Below, in pieces: positions 1 through 6,112 of a stretch of 31,799 bases of DNA. Positions within the stretch are counted from its first letter, which is position 1. Every line of letters starts with the position of its first letter. The position numbers and the translations under genes were made by a program. This DNA is from JBCBWG01 sp964579305 (GTDB lineage: Bacteria > Pseudomonadota > Alphaproteobacteria > Rhizobiales > Hyphomicrobiaceae): the NCBI GenBank assembly GCA_964579305.1, contig CAZOGY010000026.1, positions 1 to 31,799 of the forward strand, given 5' to 3'. The notes below the pieces were generated by a model. The model searched no databases. It was not told the DNA's origin and saw nothing but the letters and a program-made list of their open reading frames with translations.

Positions 1-738
1 AACGCGATCGGTGCCGACGATGACGAGATCGACCTGGCCGTGCTGCATCAGATGGCCGCCAGCGTTGTCCACCACAATGGTATGCGGCACGCCGTGGGCG
101 CCGAGTTCAAACGCGGTCAGCGCCGCGCCCTGATTGCGCGGCCGCGTTTCGTCCACCCAGACATGAACCGGGATGCCGGCATCATGGGCCTGGTAGATCG
201 GCGAGGTGGCCGTGCCCCAGTCGACGCAGGCGATCCAGCCGGCATTGCAATGGGTCAGCACGTTGACCGGTTCGCCGGCGGGTTTGCGCGCGGCGATCGA
301 TTTCATCAACTCAAGCCCGTGCACGCCGATCTGACGGCAGATCTCGACGTCGGCGTCGCAGATTTCAGCGGCGCGCTTGTAGGCGGCAGCTGCACGATCT
401 TCACGCGGGAGATTGCGCACGGCCGCCAACATTTCAGCCGTCGCCCAGCGCAAATTGATCGCCGTTGGACGCTGCTCATTAAGGTCGGAGGCCGCGCGTT
501 CCATCGCCTCGTCGGACGGATCGGCCCGCAATGCGAGGCACATGCCGTAGGCTGCCGTGGCACCAATGCAAGGCGCGCCGCGAACCTGCATGGTTTTGAT
601 CGCGCGGGCGGCATCCTCAACGGTTTCAAGCGTCGTGGTTTCAAACCGGTGCGGCAGCTTGGTCTGGTCGATGATCTCGACGGCCCAACCATTCTCGGCC
701 AGCCAGATCGTACGGTAGTGCGTGCCGTTGATTTTCAT
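1..738 (-). CDS. mtnA: S-methyl-5-thioribose-1-phosphate isomerase, partial (C-terminus off the left edge)
   Basis: Isomerises methylthioribose-1-phosphate to methylthioribulose-1-phosphate in cytosolic methionine salvage. Translating the minus strand from the ATG at 738 gives 246 open codons running off the window edge, so roughly the last third is missing. The family motif RGAPCIGATAAYG lies at residues 53-65. The catalytic-type cysteine is in THCNAG (C164) and the catalytic-type aspartate in VGTDR (D244), so both key residues are present. The ATG has AGGAA about 5 bases upstream and starts 8 bases after the stop of the small zinc-ribbon gene, so the two are probably one transcript. The nearby adenine phosphoribosyltransferase gene fits salvage of the adenine and methylthioribose halves of methylthioadenosine. 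Family assignment is confident. eIF2B-like paralogues are the only serious alternative, and the RGAP and THCNAG motifs favour MtnA. Confidence 0.93.
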   Translation of the reverse strand, partial: MKINGTHYRTIWLAENGWAVEIIDQTKLPHRFETTTLETVEDAARAIKTMQVRGAPCIGATAAYGMCLALRADPSDEAMERAASDLNEQRPTAINLRWATAEMLAAVRNLPREDRAAAAYKRAAEICDADVEICRQIGVHGLELMKSIAARKPAGEPVNVLTHCNAGWIACVDWGTATSPIYQAHDAGIPVHVWVDETRPRNQGAALTAFELGAHGVPHTIVVDNAGGHLMQHGQVDLVIVGTDRV

Positions 739-746
739 GGGGGTTC

Positions 747-992
747 CTAATCGAGCGATGGTGGGCGGGAGCCCAGTGGAATGGAGATCGCGTGGTCAAG
801 CCCGCACGATGCGCAGCCAAAGTGATACCACTCGGTGTGCGGCCGGGCTGAACGGTCTTCGATCGTGACGCCGTCGGCCGCGCAGACCGGGCAGGCATAT
901 TGTGCTTTCGGCGCAAGGCGCCAGGCGCGTAGCAGTGCGATGGCGCGCGCTTCATCCGCGGTCGAGACATGAGGTCTGGATGCCATCGGCAC
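747..992 (-). CDS. small zinc-ribbon protein, unknown function
   Basis: An 81-residue protein with two CxxC knuckles, CPVC at 34-37 and CASC at 60-63. This is the layout of a zinc ribbon, probably structural. The N-terminal 30 residues are predicted helical (ADEARAIALLRAW). I use a GTG start because AGGGA lies 5 bases upstream; an ATG two codons later is possible but its spacing is poorer. It ends 8 bases before mtnA on the same strand, suggesting co-transcription and perhaps a regulatory or chaperone-like role in that operon, but this is only inference from position. I do not recognise a named family. The CxxC pairs and the well-spaced ribosome site argue that it is a real gene. Confidence 0.7.
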   Translation of the reverse strand: MPMASRPHVSTADEARAIALLRAWRLAPKAQYACPVCAADGVTIEDRSARPHTEWYHFGCASCGLDHAISIPLGSRPPSLD

Positions 993-1087
993 GAGTTCCC
1001 TTGGCGCGCGACAATAAAATCAATGCCCGTTCCGGCGGGAACGGCGCGTTCTGCGAGGCTGACCGCTTCTTGAGCCTGGCTGGCAGC

Positions 1088-1113
1088 AGCCCCGGCGCGT
1101 TTTCGCGCCCCGG
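1088..1113. other. imperfect GC-rich hairpin upstream of the Cys-rich gene
   Basis: The arms AGCCCCGGCGCG and CGCGCCCCGGGCT pair around a TTTT loop with one mismatch and one bulge. It sits about 45 bases upstream of the ATG at 1158, and also downstream of nothing on the minus strand. It is not followed by a T-run, so a leader structure is as likely as a terminator. Confidence 0.35.
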
Positions 1114-1157
1114 GCTCTGGCTGCCGCGAACTCTGCTCCCAACGAAGGATCAAGGAA

Positions 1158-1475
1158 ATGGTCGCAAAACTCAACCAAATGACCATGGCGTCGGCGCTTG
1201 CCGTTGCCGTCGGCTTCGCGGCGATGTTGGCTGCCCCCGCATCCGCGGCTGCCGGCACAATTGACCAATCACTCGCTGCACAAAGCCATCAAATTGTTCT
1301 GGCACAAACCTTCCGCGAACGGCTCAGAGTGCGGCGGTTCTGCTTGCGGCGGTGCCGGGCTATCCAATTGACCTGTGAACGCCGCGCCCAATACAGCCCT
1401 GAGCACCTCGTTCCAAAGGTGTGCAATCGGTCTCTGGCTGCCTGCATCTCCAACTGCGTGACTCAGCAAAGCTGA
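1158..1475 (+). CDS. small secreted six-cysteine protein, unknown function
   Basis: A 105-residue protein. The N-terminus looks like a Sec signal peptide: MVAKLNQ, then a hydrophobic alanine-rich core, then APASAAAG with likely cleavage near residue 31. The predicted mature part is basic (RERLRVRR) and has six cysteines spaced C-x3-C-x6-C-x15-C-x6-C-x3-C, a mirror-image pattern that could form three disulfides in a helical hairpin. GAAGGA lies 8 bases before the ATG, and a second AAGGAA abuts it. It stands alone between the zinc-ribbon gene (opposite strand) and apt (opposite strand), so it probably has its own promoter. I do not recognise the family. Export and disulfides are predictions from sequence, and the periplasmic DsbA-like enzyme in this window would be a plausible oxidant. 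Confidence 0.7.
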   Translation: MVAKLNQMTMASALAVAVGFAAMLAAPASAAAGTIDQSLAAQSHQIVLAQTFRERLRVRRFCLRRCRAIQLTCERRAQYSPEHLVPKVCNRSLAACISNCVTQQS

Positions 1476-1565
1476 GGTCGCCGGAAACCAATCGCCAGAA
1501 GGCTGCGACGGGCCGCCGATAGCTGCCCGATCGGGAGGCAAGTCTGCGACGTGGCAACTGCCGGA

Positions 1566-2096
1566 TCAATGGCCGTCAAAAGCCATCAATGCACGGGCTG
1601 GGACATCAAGAGCCTGCAACTTGGCCATGCCGCCAAGCTCTGGCAGGTCAATCACGAACGTAGCGCCAAGGACATTGCCGCCGGCTGAGCGGATCAATTT
1701 GACAGCCGCCTCGGCCGTGCCGCCGGTTGCGATCAAATCGTCAACAATGAGGATGCGTTCGGCGGGTTTGATCGCGTCACTGTGGATCTCGATCGTGTCA
1801 GTGCCGTATTCGAGATCATAATCCTGCGCGATGGTGGTCGCCGGCAATTTGCCTTTTTTGCGAACGGGTATGAAGCCACACCCCAGACGATCGGCAATGG
1901 CGCCGCCGATAATGAAGCCGCGCGCCTCGATCCCAGCAACCGCATCGACGGGCTCGGTTCGGAATGGCTCTGCCATTTGCGCAATCGTGGCCTTGAAGCC
2001 TTGCGCGTCGGCAAACAAGGTTGTCACGTCGCGGAACATGATGCCCGGCTTTGGATAGTCCGGAATCGTGCGAATAAGCGACTTCAGTTGGTCCAA
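1566..2096 (-). CDS. apt: adenine phosphoribosyltransferase
   Basis: Converts adenine and PRPP to AMP plus pyrophosphate in cytosolic purine salvage. The PRPP-binding signature VDDLIATGGT is at residues 118-127, the flexible-loop and base-site region EARGFI/PVRKKGKLP is present, and the total of 176 residues matches the family (about 175-180). I choose a TTG start, reading MDQLKSLIRTIPDYPKPGI, because AGGAGG sits 6 bases upstream. The longer open frame to 2267 adds about 57 residues with no family similarity and would bury this strong ribosome site. Adenine released from methylthioadenosine would feed it, matching mtnA upstream in the window. The 263-base gap to the divergent gene at 2360 should hold both promoters. 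Confidence 0.95.
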   Translation of the reverse strand: MDQLKSLIRTIPDYPKPGIMFRDVTTLFADAQGFKATIAQMAEPFRTEPVDAVAGIEARGFIIGGAIADRLGCGFIPVRKKGKLPATTIAQDYDLEYGTDTIEIHSDAIKPAERILIVDDLIATGGTAEAAVKLIRSAGGNVLGATFVIDLPELGGMAKLQALDVPARALMAFDGH

Positions 2097-2359
2097 GGTG
2101 GCCTCCTCTTTGGAACGTGACGAAACCGTCAATAGCAGCAATGCGGTGCTTGAGATAGATTTGTCACACTCACGGGCACAACGGTGTTCCCGATGAACAT
2201 CAGGGGCCGCGGCCGAAGGGCGACAACAGCGCCGCCACGGGGCCCATGTGCTTGTGTTCATGTGCATGTGATACGCATCGTTACAAATCGCCGACGTGTG
2301 CGATATCCCGATTTCGTCATTAGACGTCCTTGGGCGACCTGGCCCAGCAGAGGTGGATC
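2097..2359. other. divergent intergenic region, apt / membrane protein gene
   Basis: This 263-base gap separates two divergent genes and should contain both promoters. At about 2247-2270 the heptamer CATGTGC occurs twice, with a third CATGTG directly after the second copy. This might be a protein-binding site, but nothing in the sequence identifies a regulator. No convincing -35/-10 pair could be assigned by eye. Confidence 0.3.
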
Positions 2360-2770
2360 ATGGCAGAACCCGAACTGACGCTGCCTGGCGACGACGACCA
2401 AGATTTGCCGCGCACGTTGCGGCGCGCGCGGGCCGAACGGCAGCGCGAGACGGAGCAAGGGTCTGCGGCGCGCGCGGGCCAGGGCGGGTCATACGTGCCA
2501 GCAAGCGGGTCGCGCTACGCGGGAAGCCGGCATGCTGGCGCTGATGAGTACGCCGATCAAGACGACGCGTTTGTTGACGAAGTCACCGTAACGCGATTGG
2601 AAATCCCGTTCTTCCACCTGATGGGATTTTTTATCAAAGCTGTGTTTGCTGCGATCCCAGCGCTTATATTGCTGTTCGCGCTCATTTGGGGCATTGGCGA
2701 ATTGATCGAAATCACCGCGCCTGAGCTTTTGAAAATGCGTATCATTATTCAGCATCCGCTTGCCGGTTAG
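2360..2770 (+). CDS. single-pass membrane protein, unknown function
   Basis: 136 residues. The first 75 are polar and disordered-looking (DDDQD, RARAERQRE, GSAARAGQGG) and acidic just before the membrane part. Residues about 84-112 form one hydrophobic segment (FFHLMGFFIKAVFAAIP and onward). A short tail of about 22 residues ends IIIQHPLAG. The likely topology is N-in with a long cytoplasmic N-terminus, but this is inferred. I use the ATG with AGGTGG about 4 bases upstream rather than the TTG at 2330. It is divergent from apt and convergent with the RidA-family gene. I do not recognise a named family. Confidence 0.75.
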   Translation: MAEPELTLPGDDDQDLPRTLRRARAERQRETEQGSAARAGQGGSYVPASGSRYAGSRHAGADEYADQDDAFVDEVTVTRLEIPFFHLMGFFIKAVFAAIPALILLFALIWGIGELIEITAPELLKMRIIIQHPLAG

Positions 2771-2839
2771 CTGCCAAGCCCCGCTTGTTCGATGGAAGCG
2801 GTTTAAGCCGGTCTTGATCGCAGGGGGGCTGCGGCCACG

Positions 2840-3229
2840 CTAGCTTGCCGCGACCGCCTCGATCTCCAGAAGCCAATCGCTGTCAAATATTTCGCAGACG
2901 ATCACAGTCAGCGCGACCTTGTGTGCGCCGAGCACTTCTTCCCGGATTTGACGGTTCGCCATGGCAAAATCCCGCGACGACAGGAAGATCGTGACTTTCA
3001 CGAGATCGTCGCGCGTCATCTGGGCAGCGCCGAGTTGCGCCAGGACGTTGGCCCAAGCCTGGCGCGCCTGCGCTTCGAAACCTTCAGGTACGCTGCCGTC
3101 CGCAGCGACGGGGATCTGACCGGAGACGAAACAGATGCGCTGTGCGTTCTCGACGAGATAGGCCTGCGCGTAATGGCTTGGCGGGGCGGGCGCATCGGCA
3201 GCGTTCAAGGGCCGCTTTGATATCGACAT
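2840..3229 (-). CDS. RidA-family (YjgF/UK114) protein lacking the catalytic arginine
   Basis: 129 residues with the family hallmarks FVSGQIP (34-40), DDLVKVTIFL (74-83) and C-terminal LEIEAVA (120-126). RidA proteins form trimers that hydrolyse reactive enamine/imine intermediates using an arginine (R105 in E. coli RidA). Aligning back without gaps from LEIEA, that position is leucine here (L107, in HKVALTV). This is the pattern of the Arg-less Rid subfamilies, whose reactions are mostly unknown, so imine deaminase activity should not be assumed. The start is 18 bases after the stop of the SAF-domain oxidoreductase upstream on the same strand, so the pair is probably an operon and may share a substrate pathway. 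Confidence 0.9.
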   Translation of the reverse strand: MSISKRPLNAADAPAPPSHYAQAYLVENAQRICFVSGQIPVAADGSVPEGFEAQARQAWANVLAQLGAAQMTRDDLVKVTIFLSSRDFAMANRQIREEVLGAHKVALTVIVCEIFDSDWLLEIEAVAAS

Positions 3230-3247
3230 GGCTTTGACCTTTGCTGA

Positions 3248-4654
3248 TCAGGCATCGCGCGTCGTGGAAGCGGGCTCGAACGCCTGGTCCATTTCGGCGC
3301 GCGTTGCCCACAGGACGGACTGCTCCGGGGGCACGATGTCCGCATATGTTAATACGTTTCCGGGTTTCACGTCGCGCGCAAGCGTTTGGTCTACGGCCAT
3401 GTAGTAGGGGATTGGTGCGGCGTCTGCGCGTCGTTGATAGGGCGCGAATTCCGGTGCAAGGCCCGGAACCGCGTGGCGCAGTCCCACGATGCCAAGCTGA
3501 GTGCCAGCGGCCAGTTCGGTCTCGGCGCGAGCCACAAGATCGATGCGCGGTTTGTAATTGGCGTCGGTATATTGATTGGCGATCCGCCCAGCCGCGATGA
3601 TCGATATTGGCGCTTCAACGCCGAGCAAGTGCGATGGGTTGTAGATTACGCCGTATTTGCCGTCCTGCGATGTCGGAATGCCTTTGCCACGCAAAACCTG
3701 GCCGGTCGCGCCGTCGGGCCATTCGACAACGACAAACACGCCGCCGGCAAAACTCGCCTCATTGTGCCGGCGCAGATTGTTGAACACATCGATGCGGCCA
3801 GGCGCACTGAGAATGCCGCCTTCGGCCACCGGCACGTAGACATCCTGCAACTCGTTCGCCCTGGTCAGCGGTGCGTGAAACCGCGCGCCATCGGGCATGA
3901 AGCCCGTTGCATTGATGACGAGGTTCATTTCGCAGTAGTCGGCAACGGTATGTTGCGGGAGGTCGGCCAGCGCGTGGCTGCGGGCTTCTAGCGTGGCGGC
4001 GCGATCATCGCCCAAATCCCACAATTGCCCGATCTGATTGGCCGAAACCGATTGCCCCGTCCAGGTGACGGTGCCGCCATCGGCGTTGAAGACGTAATCG
4101 TATTCCGATGATTTGCCGGCGGCGATGATGGTCAGCCCGAGCGCCCGCGCCCGCGAAATAAGCGACACAAGCAGCGCCGGCTGATCCCCTTCCACAAGTG
4201 TGTATGGAACACCTGCTGCCCTAGCCCGGCGCGCAAGCTCAGGGCCGACGACACATTCGGCCTCCTTGGAGACCATGACAACGCCAACGCCTGCTGCGAT
4301 CGCACGCAGCGCATGGTCGGTGCCTGCTGTCGCATGGCCCGTTGCCTCAACGACGATGTCGGGTTCCAGCGCCAGCAACACGTCGATGTTGTCAGCAACA
4401 ACATGGCTGCCTGACTGTGCCTTGCTTGCTGCTTGCGCCGGATCCATGCAGGCGCGCGCAAAGGTTGCGTCCTGCATGTGCTGGTTGATCCGCGCGGTTG
4501 TTCGGTCTGCATCGAGGTCGACGCTTCCCACAACCTCCAGGCCCGGTGTGCGTGCGGCCTGGCTGATCAGCGACAAACCGAATTCCCCCGCGCCCATCAG
4601 CACCGCGCGGACCGGTTTCTTGCGTGCCGGCTCCAACAAGCTTTCGAAGTTCAT
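3248..4654 (-). CDS. NAD(P)-binding oxidoreductase with C-terminal SAF-like domain (homoserine-dehydrogenase-like)
   Basis: 468 residues. A Rossmann fold opens near residue 15 with MGAGEFG (GxGxxG, residues 21-26). The following acidic strand end SVDLDADR and the DIVVEATGHATAG segment resemble homoserine-dehydrogenase-like enzymes. The middle carries SKEAECVVGPELARRA and VEGDQPALLVSLI. The C-terminus (about 410-455: AVDQTLARDVKPGNVLTYADIV) resembles a SAF/antifreeze-like domain, as found in FlgA and sialate synthases. Related proteins are annotated variously as NAD(P)-dependent oxidoreductase, homoserine dehydrogenase or FlgA-like. I cannot assign a substrate, and there is no signal peptide, so it is cytosolic. 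It is followed 18 bases later by the RidA-family gene. The absence of other threonine-pathway genes argues against a true homoserine dehydrogenase. Confidence 0.85.
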   Translation of the reverse strand: MNFESLLEPARKKPVRAVLMGAGEFGLSLISQAARTPGLEVVGSVDLDADRTTARINQHMQDATFARACMDPAQAASKAQSGSHVVADNIDVLLALEPDIVVEATGHATAGTDHALRAIAAGVGVVMVSKEAECVVGPELARRARAAGVPYTLVEGDQPALLVSLISRARALGLTIIAAGKSSEYDYVFNADGGTVTWTGQSVSANQIGQLWDLGDDRAATLEARSHALADLPQHTVADYCEMNLVINATGFMPDGARFHAPLTRANELQDVYVPVAEGGILSAPGRIDVFNNLRRHNEASFAGGVFVVVEWPDGATGQVLRGKGIPTSQDGKYGVIYNPSHLLGVEAPISIIAAGRIANQYTDANYKPRIDLVARAETELAAGTQLGIVGLRHAVPGLAPEFAPYQRRADAAPIPYYMAVDQTLARDVKPGNVLTYADIVPPEQSVLWATRAEMDQAFEPASTTRDA

Positions 4655-4745
4655 GGCGTTCCCCCACCCAACGTTTTTTCAACAGGCTAGGGGGTGCGCG
4701 CGTCAAAACCAAGCGTCGGCCGTGTGCAACCGGGCTGGTTCAGCC

Positions 4746-5384
4746 TTACGCCGCGATCGGCGCGCGTTGGGTTTCGTCGGTCAGGGCGCGGCGCTCTTCG
4801 GCCTCAACAGCATCGGGGAACACGTCGTAATGGACCTCGATCGCGTCAAGGTAAGCGGCGACAAGATCCATGAGTTGGCCAAGCTCAGCCGCGCCGGCCA
4901 CGCGGAAATGCTCGCCGACTGGGGTCGCGTCGAACGCTGGCGGCGCACCCGCATCTTGAGCCATCAGCCCGCGGGTTTGGAGATAGGCAACGGGGCTGTC
5001 GCCAGCGTCAAAACGTGGGCCACTTGGATTGGCCAGGGCATCGAGTGCATCGGTCAAAGCGGTCGTGCCTCCGAGAAACAAGTCGGTGATGGCTTTGAAG
5101 CGCGCATCAACGCGCTGGAGTTCGCGTGTGTGTTCGCGCGCGCGCAACAGGCGCATGGCAGCTGACAATTCCAGGCGTTGCGCCTCGGCGATGAAGTCGG
5201 CGAGCGGTAGAATTTTCCGGCCGCCCTTCGTCTGCGTGGCGTCGGCGATTTGGGACGGCGCCAACGTCAGTTTGAGCAGGTCTTCGCCAGCAGCAAGGAC
5301 CCGGTCGAGATGTTCAGCCAACAGCGAAACAACGGCTGGCACGTCGTTGCCGCAAGTCGGCGTTTCCGGCGCGCTCGTTAGCAT
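4746..5384 (-). CDS. hypothetical protein, mostly helical
   Basis: 212 residues from the ATG at 5384, which has AAGGAG 8 bases upstream. The open frame extends to 5540, but that extension lacks a comparable ribosome site. The protein has no signal peptide or membrane segment. It looks largely helical, with charged amphipathic stretches (AEHLDRVLAAGEDLLKL, LRAREHTRELQRVDARFKAI) and a low-complexity GGTTALTDALDALANPSG segment. A cysteine near the N-terminus (PTCGND) is not conserved in any motif I know. It lies on the same strand as, and about 190 bases after, the unrecognised gene at 5571, downstream of nrdJ. I do not recognise a family. Confidence 0.65.
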   Translation of the reverse strand: MLTSAPETPTCGNDVPAVVSLLAEHLDRVLAAGEDLLKLTLAPSQIADATQTKGGRKILPLADFIAEAQRLELSAAMRLLRAREHTRELQRVDARFKAITDLFLGGTTALTDALDALANPSGPRFDAGDSPVAYLQTRGLMAQDAGAPPAFDATPVGEHFRVAGAAELGQLMDLVAAYLDAIEVHYDVFPDAVEAEERRALTDETQRAPIAA

Positions 5385-5570
5385 GTCGGCGTCTCCTTCT
5401 AGGATGCCGTGACCAAGCAATCGGCCGATTCGCGTCGGCGATGTGGCGCACAGTCGGGCAGAAAGTGGCGCCTGTGGGCAGAGCCACCCGATTGTTGGCA
5501 ACAAAAAATGCGCCGGCGGCAGTGGCCAACGGCGCATCATCAGATCGGGAGACGGATTGTAACGCTGAGA

Positions 5571-5912
5571 TCAGGCGGCGATCGGCGGCAGGATCAGCAA
5601 GAGTTCTTCAAGCGCGTCCTCAAATCCCTCCACGCCCAACGAGAGGTACAGTCCAAGCGTTGAGCCGAATGCCACGGCCCAGCGGTCATCGGGATCGTTG
5701 ACGGATGCGATTTCCTTGAGGCTGTCGATGATCGTGTCATCGCCAATGCCGCGCGGAAGTTGCAGGCGGTTGCGAACGACAAGCGCCAGTTCTGACCAGC
5801 GCAGGCCCGCGTCGTCGGTCTTGACGACATCGTCAGGCCAGCAGGCCTGGGCGGCGGCTTCAGCCGGAGACGCAACGCGGGCGAGATGCAGTCTCATCAC
5901 GACGGCGGTCAT
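5571..5912 (-). CDS. hypothetical protein
   Basis: 113 residues from an ATG with AGAGGA about 6 bases upstream. An alternative internal ATG lies at residue 6. The sequence has an N-terminal MRLHLARVASPAEAAA segment, a central DDTIIDSLKEIASVNDPDDRW and an acidic hydrophobic C-terminus FEDALEELLLILPPIAA. No signal peptide, membrane segment or metal motif is visible. It follows nrdJ on the same strand, but a strong hairpin at 6065-6097 probably separates the transcripts. I do not recognise a family, and the good ribosome site is the main argument for calling it. Confidence 0.6.
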   Translation of the reverse strand: MTAVVMRLHLARVASPAEAAAQACWPDDVVKTDDAGLRWSELALVVRNRLQLPRGIGDDTIIDSLKEIASVNDPDDRWAVAFGSTLGLYLSLGVEGFEDALEELLLILPPIAA

Positions 5913-6064
5913 GTGCGGTCCTCTTGGCTCAGAGTGCGGGCAGCAACGCTTCGCTTGCCCATGGCCAAATCATGCCTGGATTCGCGCCTGTTATGATGTC
6001 CCCGAGGGCACAGGTGCCGGTTGATCGAACACGCCGCCTTACGTAACGAACGCGCGCGGAACGC

Positions 6065-6097
6065 ACGTCACCCCAGCTCTGTGGGCCGGGGTGACGT
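6065..6097 (-). terminator. hairpin after nrdJ, probable terminator
   Basis: A perfect 10-base inverted repeat, ACGTCACCCC / GGGGTGACGT, with a 13-base loop lies 15 bases past the nrdJ stop. There is no clear T-run on the minus strand, so termination may be Rho-assisted, or the hairpin may protect the 3' end of the mRNA. Confidence 0.65.
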
Positions 6098-6112
6098 TGG
6101 AGCTGTGAACGC

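Noticed and set aside
2330..2359. TTG start ten codons upstream for the single-TM protein
   Set aside because: The ATG at 2360 has a ribosome site and the upstream part adds no conserved-looking sequence.
4200..5165. 321-codon plus-strand open frame across the oxidoreductase and the next gene
   Set aside because: It runs antisense through two minus-strand genes and an intergenic gap, with no ribosome site or motif.
4746..5585. both unknown proteins after nrdJ end in PIAA
   Set aside because: The shared tail is four residues with different codons and no further similarity, so duplication is not supported.
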